From: Chelonoidis abingdonii
Taxonomy: Eukaryota; Chordata; Testudines; Testudinidae
Length of the DNA stretch: 64,000 nucleotides
Reading direction: 5' to 3'
NCBI RefSeq assembly: GCF_003597395.2
Contig: NC_133771.1
Coordinates: forward strand, 133,854,279-133,918,278
Shown here: in pieces, positions 55,988-64,000 of the stretch
Layout of the letters: each line of letters begins with the position of its first letter
Position numbering within the stretch: the first letter of the stretch is position 1
Made by a program: the position numbers and the translations under genes
Notes under the pieces: model-generated
Told to the model about the DNA's origin: nothing
Database searches by the model: none
The model's input: only the letters and a program-made list of their open reading frames with translations

Positions 55988-56285
55988 GGGTACGTCCAGA
56001 CTACCCCCCAGATTGGCAGGTAGCGAATGATCTATTGGGGATCGATATATCGCATCTCATCTGGACGCGATATATCGATCCCCGAACGCACTCCCGTCGA
56101 CTCTGGAACTCCACGAGGGCGAGAGGCAGAAGCAGAGTCGACGGGGGAGCCGCGGCTGTCGATCCTGCACCGTGAGGATGGGAGGTAAGTCGAAATAAGA
56201 TACGTCAACTTCAGCTACGCTATTCTCATAGCTGAAGTTGCGTATCTTACATCGACACTGCCCCCCTCAGTGTAGACCAGGCCCC
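55988..56285. mobile_element. MITE-like element (copy 2), GTCTACACT family
   Basis: Same family and orientation as 45275-45566, but less decayed. It contains GATCGATATATCGCATCTCA facing CGCGATATATCGATCCCC as an internal inverted repeat, then CCCGTCGACTC and GAGTCGACGGG (complementary), then GGAGGTAAGTCGAAATAAGA. It ends CAGTGTAGACCAGGCCC. No certain TSD. Confidence 0.82.
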
Positions 56286-56871
56286 AGTTGCTTCTCCTCC
56301 ACCCTTTCCTTCCACAGGCCAATCAGTAGCAGAGGAAGAGGCAATTCTTACAATATGACACTGCCCACAATGGCTCTTGTAGGACTCTGTAGCTTCACAA
56401 ACCTCAACCACCACTGGGGTATCTGGGGCACAATTTATGTCAATGTTGCACACTGCTTTGTGTGTCTCCTCCCAGGACTGTTGATAAAAAGCAGATTTCA
56501 GTATCCAAGTCTCTCAATACAGCACCTTTTAAGAGAAGTGAATGAGGAAACCACAGCATGTTTGGAGGTTCAGTTCAAGTAGGCACTCAGAAGTCCACAT
56601 GATTAATTGTAACTCATCCAAACCCCTTGAGTCTGCAATATTTTCTTGTCTGTTTCACATAGTTCTATAAAGGTACCCATCATTGTAGTGCCCAGCTACT
56701 TACTGAGCAGGATATTGTTCCAGAAATCACAAAAGAATGATTTCTTGTGAAATTTTCTTGATTTTCTGCTTCCAGGCTGGTGCATGGAAATGATTTTTTT
56801 TTAAGTTATATAAAGTACTCTATCAAATCTCATAGAAATTTGGCTAGTATTACAGTAGTAGGATTAAGGGT
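56286..56871. other. unassigned DNA
   Basis: The 114-codon frame at 56238-56582 begins inside the MITE and has no recognisable domain. Confidence 0.4.
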
Positions 56872-56985
56872 AAACTTTTCAAAAGCATCTAAATGATACA
56901 GGAGCCTAAGTCTAATCAGAAGTCAATAGGTCTCAGGAAAATGGGACTTAGAAGCCTAAGTCACTTAAACACTTTTGAAAAATTT
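56872..56985. repeat. ancient palindromic repeat (TTTTCAAAAG type)
   Basis: The arms 56872-56912 and 56945-56985 pair at 30 of 41 positions. Both carry TTTTCAAAAG/CTTTTGAAAA and GCCTAAGTC-type words. This is a decayed amniote palindrome. Confidence 0.68.
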
Positions 56986-58154
56986 ATCCTAAGTCAAATT
57001 TTACCGTAAGGTCACATAGTGAAATAATAAAGTATGGTTCTACTCTGAAAAAACTGTATATTAAAAACGACACCTTACTCAAAAGACCTACTCTTTGTGA
57101 GTATTGAGACTCTACTCTGTTAACTTTACTGATCAATATACTGGTATACTTTTGCCACTTTTTATTGCTAGAAGCATAGGACAGGCAGAAAATACACCTA
57201 CAAGTGTGTATCCTGGATTCTATCGACGGATTTGTAATTAAATTAAAATTGCAGATTCATTGAAGATTCATGTGTGTGTCAGAAAGAGCCCATCTTGACT
57301 TTCAGACTCTGTGATGAGATTACACAGCTAGAAGTTAGGAAAAAAAAGTAACTGTAAAATGAGCACATTTGTTGTGGAAATCACTGAAAGACAGAGGAGC
57401 CCAGGATGACATTTTGACAGAATGTTTCTTTTTTCAGAGTATATCTACATTTTAATTAATAAAATACCTCATTAAATTTTGGTAGAGTTAATTGCAGTTT
57501 GTACTAATATAGATCATGGAGGCTACTGAGTGTTCAACCACAGCTCCTTGGATGGTTCTGAATCCAGACACTGGCAGCTATTAAAATTAGAGATGAGAGA
57601 ACTCGCTCAAGTATATTTAGAATCCATTCAAATTTTGAACAAAACATTGATTCTTTTGCTTGAATGTTCTGTGAACAAAACTTCTTCAAATTTATACTGG
57701 TGTGGTTTCTAGGTACACTTAAGCTACTTTAGCAAAAATCTTTCAGTAGACAGAGGATCAGAGAGTACTTCCCATTATTCTTGCACGTGCAGTCAGCACA
57801 GAAATGTAACAGTAACAAAGAACAGAACAAGAAAGTAGCAATGGGGGCACTAACAGGAAGAAAAGTGGCAAGATAAGAACTGAAAAACTGAAGGTGTCTG
57901 GAAAGATTCAGAGGCATATTTCTCAACTCGTTAAGGCTCACAAAGTGTGACAGACCCAAATGAGGGGCACAATCCACACATACACAAAACTTAAAATGGT
58001 GTGTGATTCATACCTTTCATGTAAATAACTAACACTTCAGTTCCATGATTATGCAAATGTTTTTCAACAATAAAAGTGAGGTGATATCAAACTTGTGTGG
58101 AATCTAGGTAACCTTGCAACTCAAATGTGCAATGTCCTTTGATATGATGTAAAC
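56986..58154. other. unassigned DNA
   Basis: I see no recognisable gene or repeat here. Confidence 0.4.
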
Positions 58155-58294
58155 TCAATTCATAGATTCATAGACTCTAGGACTGGAAGGGACCTTGAGA
58201 GGTCATCGAGTCCAGTCCCCTGCCCTCATGGCAGGACCAAATACTGTCTAGACCATCCCTGATAGACATTTATCAAATCTACTCTTAAAGATCT

Positions 58295-58851
58295 CCAGAG
58301 ATGGAGCGCAGAGTAGAGCGGAAGAATGACTTCTCGTGTCTTGTTTACAACACACCTGTTAATGCATCCCAGAATCACGTTTGCTTTTTTTGCAACAGTA
58401 TCACATGTTGACTCATATTTAGCTTGTGGTCCACTATGACCCCTAGATCTCTTTCTGCCATACTCCTTCCTAGACAGTCTCTTCCCATTCTGTATGTGTG
58501 AAACTGATTGTTCCTTCCTAAGTGGAGCACTTTGCATTTGTCTTTATTGAACTTCATCCGGTTTACCTCAGACCATTTCTCCAATTTGTCCAGATCATTT
58601 TGAATTTTGACCCTGTCCTCCAAAGCAGTTGCAATCCCTCCCAGTTTGGTATCGTCCGCAAACTTAATAAGCGTACTTTCTATGCCAACATCTAAGTCGT
58701 TGATGAAGATATTGAACAGAGCCGGTCCCAAAACAGACCCCTGCGGAACCCCACTTGTTATACCTTTCCAGCAGGATTGGGAGCCATTAATAACTACTCT
58801 CTGAGTACGGTTATCCAGCCAGTTATGCACCCACCTTATAGTAGCCCCCAT
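58295..58851 (-). pseudogene. CR1 reverse transcriptase palm to thumb, deleted at the end
   Basis: Residues read TIRWVHNWLDNRTQRVVING, then SGVPQGSVLGPALFNIFIND, then STLIKFADDTKLGG. PQGSVLGP and FADD are the conserved motifs around the polymerase active site, the two aspartates of FADD binding catalytic metals. They are followed by KCKVLHLGRNNQ and AERDLGVIVDHKLNMSQHV. After a frameshift near 58390 the next piece reads AKKANVILGCINRCVVNKTR then EVILPLYSAL, and then runs into antisense of the 3' untranslated region. Family members continue with about 150 more residues here. Methionine starts are not meaningful. Confidence 0.9.
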
Positions 58852-58886
58852 CTAAATTGTATTTGCCTAGTTTATCGATAAGGATA

Positions 58887-59294
58887 TCATGGAGAGACCG
58901 TATCAAATGCCTTACTAAAGTCTAGGTATACCACATCCACCGCTTCTCCCTTATCCACAAGACTCGTTATCCTATCAAAGAAAGCTATCAGATTGGTTTG
59001 ACATGATTTGTTCTTTACAAATCCATGCTGGCTATTCCCTATCACCTTACCACCTTCCAAGTGTTTGCAGATGATTTCTTTAATTACTTGCTCCATTATC
59101 TTCCCTGGCACAGAAGTTAAACTAACTGGTCTGTAGTTTCCTGGGTTGTTTTTATTTCCCTTTTTATAGATGGGCACTATATTTGCCCTTTTCCAGTCTT
59201 CTGGAATCTCTCCCGTCTCCCATGACTTTCCAAAGATAATAGCTAGAGGCTCAGATACCTCCTCTATTAACTCCTTGAGTATTCTAGGATGCAT
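58887..59294 (-). pseudogene. CR1 reverse transcriptase fingers and first palm motif
   Basis: A 135-codon open piece. [20 protein letters not shown], then [60 protein letters not shown] and [12 protein letters not shown] run in the standard order. YLDFSKAFD carries the first catalytic aspartates. The frame is lost between here and 58851, where a stop-bearing break separates it from the palm piece. Sequence preservation is good enough to place it in a turtle CR1 subfamily that differs from the 14-kb copy. No function is expected because the ORF is broken on both sides. Confidence 0.92.
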
Positions 59295-59483
59295 TTCATC
59301 AGGCCCTGGTGACTTGCAGGCATCTAACTTTTCTAAGTGATTTTTAACTTGCTCTTTTTTATTTTATCTTCTAAACCTACCCCTTCCCATAAGCATTCAC
59401 TATGTTAGACATTCCTTCAGACTTCTCAGTGAAGACCGAAACAAAGAAGTCATTAAGCATCTCTGCCATTTCCAAGTTTCCTG

Positions 59484-59932
59484 TTACTGTTTCTCCTCCT
59501 CACTGAGCAGTGGGCCTACCCTGTCCTTGGTCTTCCTCTTGCTTCTAATGTATTGATAAAAAGTCTTCTTGTTTCCCTTTATTCCCATAGCTAGTTTGAG
59601 CTCATTTTGTGCCTTTGCCTTTCTAATCTTGCCCCTGCATTCCTGTGTTATTTGCCTATATTCATCCTTTGTAATCTGACCTAGTTTCCATTTTTTATAT
59701 GACTCCTTTTTATTTTGTAGGTCATGCAAGATCTCGTGGTTAAGCCAAGGTGGTCTTTTGCCACATTTTCTATCTTCCTACCCATCGGAATAGCTTGCTT
59801 TTGGGCCCTTAATAGTGTCCCTTTGAAAAACTGCCAACTCTCCTCAGTTGTTTTTCCCCTCAGTCTTGATTCCCATGGGACCTTACCTATCAGCTCTCTG
59901 AGCTTACCAAAATCTGCCTTCCTGAAATCCAT
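59484..59932 (-). pseudogene. CR1 linker between endonuclease and reverse transcriptase
   Basis: Two overlapping frames cover one original ORF segment. The upstream one reads [20 protein letters not shown] then [20 protein letters not shown]. The downstream one reads [20 protein letters not shown], then [20 protein letters not shown] and [20 protein letters not shown]. In CR1 this alpha-helical linker joins the two enzymatic domains. One frameshift near 59700 separates the pieces. The order, spacing and strand agree with the flanking fragments, so this is part of the same insertion. Confidence 0.85.
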
Positions 59933-60046
59933 TGTCTCTATTTGCTGTACTCCCTTCTACCCTTCCTTAGAATTGCAAACTCTATGATTTCATGATCACT
60001 TTCACCCAAGCTTCCTTCTACTTTCAAATTCTCAACGAGTTCCTCC

Positions 60047-60547
60047 CTATTTGTTAAAATCAAGTCTAGAACAGCTTCCCCCTAGTAGCTTTTTCAACCT
60101 TCTGAAATAAAAGTTGTCTGCAATGCAGTCCAGGAACTTATTGGATAGTCTGTGCCCCGCGGTGTTATTTTCCCAACATATATCTGGATAGTTGAAGTCC
60201 CCCATCACCACCAAATCTTGGGCTTTGGATGATTTTGTTAGTTGTTTAAAAAAAGCCTCATCCACCTCTTCCACCTGGTTAGGTGGCCTGTAGTAGACTC
60301 CTAGCACGACATCACCCTTGTTTTTTACCCCTTTTATCCTAACCCAGAGACTCTCAACACTTCCGTCTCCTATGTCCATCTCCACCTCAGTCCAAGTGTG
60401 TACATACTGGTTTGATCTTGCCTCCCAGTTTTGCCCTGACCCTCCTTTCTCTCTGCCATTATAGCCCACGCTCCCTCTTGTTTCCGACCCATCTCCCAGG
60501 TCTTCATGTTCCCCACTTACCTGTGGGCTTTGCTCACCTATCTCCAT
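60047..60547 (-). pseudogene. CR1 endonuclease, C-terminal part
   Basis: Residues near 57-90 read [10 protein letters not shown]…[13 protein letters not shown], and near 110-125 [21 protein letters not shown] is the conserved catalytic motif of apurinic-type endonucleases in LINEs. The final residues, [20 protein letters not shown], diverge after an apparent frameshift around 60100. Downstream the true frame resumes as [10 protein letters not shown], the conserved SDH motif, near 59975-60005. The N-terminal third of the domain, with the first catalytic residues, is missing, so the copy is 5'-truncated inside the endonuclease. Confidence 0.85.
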
Positions 60548-60550
60548 CGA

Positions 60551-60899
60551 ACCTAGTTTAATTGGTATAGTGAGACGACTGGTTTTGCATCTATTGTTCT
60601 GGCAGGGTCTGCAGACATATCTCCATTGCTAGAATGATCAAAACTGCCCCGGGATGCTAGAACTAGGGGTGCTGCTGCACCCATGTCTTAAAGTGGTTTC
60701 TACCATCTACAGAGTTTACAGTTTTGTTCAATGGCTTTCAGCAGCCCCACTACAAAAATTGTTTCATACACCAATGCACATCCCATAACACACCTTTCAA
60801 GATCCCTGGGTCCTACACAGACATATCGCAACATGTGGTGTACCTTTTCCAGTGCACTAAATGTCCCAATAGCAACTATGTGAGTGAAATCAGACAAAT
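60551..60899. other. unassigned DNA between LINE remnants
   Basis: The left edge is the truncated CR1 5' end. Nothing else was recognised. Confidence 0.4.
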
Positions 60900-61430
60900 C
60901 TGACACTCTCGGATGATCATTGGCTGTCCAACATCTTGACAGATGAAAAGAGACGTGACAAAGTTGGTCCCTCAGTGGTGCTTGCCAATGGTATGGGAAA
61001 AGAGCCTGATATGCGAGTGACAAACCTTCCGACAATGGCTACAGGTCCACTTGCCAGACAGAGGTTGGAGCATACTCTGCTTCCTGGCTCACCTGTGGGC
61101 CTCAGACTAGGTTCTCTGATGGCTCTCCGTGGTAACTGCACCAGCCTTAACCTGGCTTCTCCAAACTGAGTGACTGTGGGCAGGATTTTCCCAATTGTCA
61201 GTGGGAATGCTGAATTTCTTAAGGCCTTGCTTGACCTTGTTATATTGGAACTTTGTCTTTCCTCTGAGTTGAGACGGTTTTTAAGTTGGCCATAGAGCAC
61301 TCCCTTTGGCAGACGACCTTGAGGCATGTCCTCATGTCCCAATCAGTGAAGCCTGCAAATGTCCTGTGTAGTCCGCACAGACTATAGATCAGTTCTTTGA
61401 AGGATCTCGTTATTGGTGATCCATTGGTCT
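60900..61430 (-). pseudogene. LINE reverse transcriptase C-terminus with zinc-finger end
   Basis: On the minus strand, spread over three frames, it reads DMPQGRLPKGVLYGQL, then SQLRGKTKFQYNKVKQGLKK followed by FSIPTDNWE, then CSHCRKVCHSHIRLFSHTIG. This matches the end of a LINE lineage whose reverse transcriptase finishes with a segment like RLPKxxLYGQL…LKxFNIPTDTWE… and a C2H2-like finger C-x2-C-x12-H. Copies of it are often mis-annotated in vertebrate genomes as craniofacial development protein 2-like genes. The catalytic palm lies beyond this piece and is missing. At least two frameshifts are present. I cannot assign the clade (RTE-like is my best guess). Confidence 0.68.
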
Positions 61431-61439
61431 CAAGTAATG

Positions 61440-61955
61440 AATGAATGAACTCACACAGGAAAGACAAAGATAAAGACCAAAATACCCTATCATCTGTGGG
61501 CGAACATTTTTCGCAAAGTGATCACTTGATATCTGAGTTATCAGTCCTCATCCTCAAAGGAAACCTGCACAAAACTTTCAAAAGACAAGCCTGGGAGCTT
61601 AAATTCACAACTTTGCTAAACACAAACTCATGGACAGAATAGAGATATTGGATTTATGGCTTATTACAATAATTGGTACATCACTAATACCTCCCCTCAC
61701 CCCCCCAGCAACTTTTCTCCCTCTGCCCATGACTGGAGGCATCTTAATGGGCCACTTCACCTTGAATGGTCCCTTGTATGTGTTAACTACATATGCTAAC
61801 CAATCTGTTCAAATCTTTTATATAACAGTGACACTTTGAATTAGTTTCCCAGACCTAAAGAAGAGCTCTGTGTAAGCTCTAGAGCTTGTCTCTCACATCA
61901 ACAGAAGTTGGTCCAATAAAAAGATATTACCTCACCCACGTTGTCTCTCTAATCT
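61440..61955 (+). mobile_element. 3' part of a Penelope-like retroelement (family B)
   Basis: It continues the family at 1-369 on the same strand, with a longer 5' part. It contains the end of the GIY-YIG endonuclease, an untranslated tail with GGCCACTTCACCTTGAATGG, and a hammerhead-core relic in which CTGA has become CTAA (61855-61861) and GAAA has been lost. It ends near CACCCACGTTGTCTCTCTAA. It abuts the LINE remnant at about 61430. Confidence 0.78.
61445..61642 (+). pseudogene. PLE GIY-YIG endonuclease, C-terminal half
   Basis: An open piece of 65 codons. Residues from about 14 onward read TLSSVGEHFSQSDHLISELS, then VLILKGNLHKTFKRQAWELK, then FTTLLNTNSWTE. In PLEs the nuclease ends with a block like HFxxxxHsxxDL…V…KGN…RRxWExKFIxxLxT…GLN, where the glutamate is part of the active site. 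The E of AWELK stands in that position. A frameshift near 61630 separates it from the final GFMAYYNN stretch. The N-terminal GIY and YIG strands are missing, so no nuclease can be made. Confidence 0.72.
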
Positions 61956-63440
61956 ATAGTATATGATTAATGAGGGGAGAGAACTTCAGTTGGTGCAGCA
62001 GAGGTTTTGCTTGGGGAAGTATAGGAAAGACTGGATGCTTATCCAGACCTATTTGAATTCTCTCACTTCCCATCACCATGACCACTAATGCCTGTTCATT
62101 TCCTTCCTGCTAATGCCACCACCTCATTCTGCATTCCCACTCCCCCACATTACTCATGCTCATGGCATCACTCAGTCTTGCAAGACTCCACTAGTAATCT
62201 TCTGGGTTCTACAACCTCATTGCTGGGCGTAGGTGCAGGGTTTTGGTGCAAATTTGTGCATCCTGAGACTTCCCCATTCAAAAGAGGGGCCTCAAAGTTC
62301 AGAAGGCAACTGTGACAGTAAATACCCGAGTTCAGATTTGGTGGGTGGCTGGGAGGAAAACTAACCAACACTGACGTGTCAGAGAATGCTGAACATGAAG
62401 TGCATGAGTGGCATGGCACGTGTGTGATAACTGCATCTTTTAGAAAAAGATATCCAGAAAAGCCTGCTTATACCAGTGGATCAGCAGATGATCGGTGTAG
62501 TCTCCTCTCTAACACAAGAAGATCTTAAGAGGGGTGCTTCCAGCATCTTGATTCCTCCACTGAACTAGCAAGATTTTCAGGGAAAACTGCCATAGACTTT
62601 AATCTCCTCAACAGGCAAGAAGTGGGATCTGGGGCAATCCACTGACAGATCACTTCCTCCAGTAACCTTTAAGGATACCTTTTTTGTATTCACTGTATAT
62701 TTCATTTACATTAAAACCATTCTATATAAATAGAATTAGTACAAAACATTGCCCTTCTCAGCAAAGAAGGTTTACCTGAAAGAACTTGAAAGAAGACCTA
62801 CAGCAGATAAATAGGAATCATCACTTGTATTCAAGATTACACAAAACAAATAGTTTAGGGAGAAAACATTTAATCTCTTCTTATCCTAAACACAGAAGCC
62901 TTAATTAAGCATAATCCTCCTCTGCTTATTTGATTATAGCGGCCAAGCTGAAGTACAGTAAACCAGGATATTGACAGCAGCACTGATAGGCTATAATGGA
63001 GGGGTTGTATTAAAGTAAAGAAAGCTAAAGATAGAACATAATGGTGGAAGGATGTTAATTGTCCTTTATTTTCGAAAAATTAAGGTGATCATGAGATTAA
63101 TTGCAAGGCCCAGAGACTTTTCTTGGAATTCTTCCTAATACAGTATGCAGTTTGCAAAGGAAGCTCAGTGTTACCACATTTTTGGTTTTGAGAAATATCC
63201 TTCTGTAGTGATGCCACATCAAAGGAGATGCTGTAAGTTCGAGGTTTGTGGCTTTAGAAAGTTCCAGCTGTTTGACTTTAGATGAAGGTATGCATAATAC
63301 AGATTTTATTTTTGAGATTTCACACCTGACAGGCTCATTGTGTGTGCTATAAATTAGGGAGATACAGTGTACTTCTGAAATTATTCAGAATTGCTTTCGT
63401 TCGGATTATTTCTTCTTTACAAACACAAACACACATTCCA
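61956..63440. other. unassigned DNA
   Basis: Frames near 62088-62419 have no recognisable domain. Confidence 0.4.
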
Positions 63441-63560
63441 GCCTGAGCCTGAATATCTACACCACAATTAAATAGCCCCGCAACCTGAGCCCTGAGAGCC
63501 TGAGTCAGCTGACACAGGCTGGCCATCTATGTTTAACTGAAGTGTAGACATTTCTGTAGG
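63441..63560. mobile_element. MITE-like element ending in AGTGTAGAC
   Basis: CTACACCACAATTAAA (63457-63472) pairs with TTTAACTGAAGTGTAG (63532-63547) at 12 of 16 positions. The interior AGCCCCGCAACCTGAGCCCT and GAGCCTGAGTCAGCTGACAC match a small turtle repeat I recognise. Confidence 0.65.
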
Positions 63561-63569
63561 GCCATCCAG

Positions 63570-63768
63570 AGCATGGAGGTTGCATCCCTGATCATCTTGG
63601 CTAATAGCCTCTGATGGACCTATATTCCATGAACTTGTCTAATTCTTTTTTGAACCCAATTATTTCTTTTGTTTGTTTCAAACCTGTTGCCTATTAATTT
63701 GAGTGATCCCTAGTTCCTGTATTTTGTGAAAGGATAAATAACACTTCCCTATTCACTCCCTCCATGAT
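63570..63768 (-). repeat. CR1 LINE C-terminal scrap
   Basis: GTTGCATCCCTGATCATCTT, then GATGGACCTATATTCCATGA, TGTTTCAAACCTGTTGCCTA and GATAAATAACACTTCCCTAT follow the end of the CR1 reverse transcriptase, with an internal deletion relative to 37640-38022. Confidence 0.78.
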
Positions 63769-63812
63769 AAAGCAGTGAGAAGGAATCAGACATTCTAACT
63801 TAGGTAAGTATC

Positions 63813-64000
63813 AGGCCTGGTCTACACTACGCATTTAAACCAATTTTAGCAGCGTTAAACCGATTTAATGCTGCACCCGTCCACACAACGAAGCCCTTTA
63901 TATAGATATAAAGGGCTCTTTAAACAGGTTTCTGTACTCCTCCCCAATGAGAGGAGTAGCGCTGAGATCGGTATTACCATATCGGATTAGGGTTAGTGTG
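63813..64000. mobile_element. left end of a DNA transposon (GTCTACACT family), cut by window edge
   Basis: It opens AGGCCTGGTCTACACTACGC. The first bases share GTCTACACTACG with the complement of the right end at 39295-39305. Interior: TTAAACCGATTTAATGCTGC and TTTATATAGATATAAAGGGC (itself palindromic). I associate it with a PIF/Harbinger-like turtle family. The transposase part, if any, lies right of the window. Confidence 0.65.

Larger units (their letters stand above)
58155..60550 (-). mobile_element. CR1 LINE, longest copy in the window, internally deleted
   Basis: On the minus strand it holds part of the endonuclease, the linker, the reverse transcriptase fingers and palm, and a CR1 3' end with the terminal octamer-like GTCTATGAATCTATGAA (complement of 58158-58174). 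CR1 moves by target-primed reverse transcription using its own endonuclease and reverse transcriptase. This copy lacks its 5' half. It also jumps near 58300 from the reverse transcriptase directly to the 3' untranslated region, losing the reverse transcriptase C-terminus. At least four frame breaks or stops disable it. Confidence 0.92.

Noticed and set aside
63983..64000. GGATTAGGGTTAGTG resembles vertebrate telomere repeat
   Set aside because: Only about one and a half units, and the position belongs to a dispersed DNA transposon family.
1..64000. CRISPR arrays, operons, prophage or plasmid features
   Set aside because: No spaced direct-repeat arrays, no dense coding and no ribosome binding sites. 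The repeat content is clearly vertebrate.

Overview
The window reads as a piece of a turtle (cryptodire-like) nuclear genome: intergenic or intronic DNA made almost entirely of old transposable elements. The call rests on repeat families I recognise. These are CR1 LINEs in several subfamilies, a tRNA-derived SINE with a CR1-type tail, Penelope-like retroelements (PLEs), hAT and 'GTCTACACT'-ended DNA elements, and MIR-like and L2-like ancient repeats. This mix is typical of turtles. I found no convincing host protein-coding exon, rRNA gene, tRNA gene, CRISPR array or prokaryotic operon. No open frame outside mobile elements exceeds about 175 codons, and none resembles a family I know.

Layout. 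0-13 kb: a truncated PLE at the left edge, a hAT element with a perfect 8-bp target-site duplication (TSD) at 1.5 kb, a CpG-rich LTR-like element at 4.06-5.03 kb, SINEs at 5.1, 7.0, 7.5 and 8.3 kb, a hAT miniature at 9.3 kb, an LTR-like repeat near 10.3 kb and a second copy of the 1.5-kb hAT family at 11.6 kb. 13.9-16 kb: a CR1 on the minus strand, interrupted by about 700 bases of T-dominated sequence that looks like corrupted CR1. 16-24 kb: mostly unassignable DNA with a few palindromes. 24.2-26.3 kb: a decayed PLE with reverse transcriptase, traces of a GIY-YIG endonuclease and a hammerhead-ribozyme-like motif. 28-33 kb: CR1 pieces, hAT and MITE-like elements, a MIR-like SINE and a loopless palindrome of about 194 bp. 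37-39.4 kb: a PLE tail, two CR1 pieces, an LTR-like start, a 100-N assembly gap and a DNA-transposon end. 41-57 kb: hAT, MIR, MITE-like elements, an LTR-like repeat, two L2-like LINE remnants and a foldback. 58.1-60.55 kb: the best-preserved CR1 (minus strand), frameshifted and missing the end of its reverse transcriptase. 60.9-62 kb: a zinc-finger-ended LINE remnant abutting a second PLE fragment. The right edge holds a CR1 scrap and the start of a DNA transposon.

The genes present are dead parts of retroelements: reverse transcriptase and endonuclease fragments with stops, frameshifts and truncations. The SINEs carry CR1-type tails, so CR1 machinery presumably moved them. The hAT and GTCTACACT-ended elements carry no transposase and depended on enzymes encoded elsewhere. 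The most useful observations are a probable assembly or base-calling defect at 14.9-15.6 kb, the hammerhead-like motif in the PLE, several elements whose TSDs can be read directly, and long inverted repeats. I did not find a new multi-gene system. Family names come from recognition of motifs and remembered repeat sequences, not a database search.
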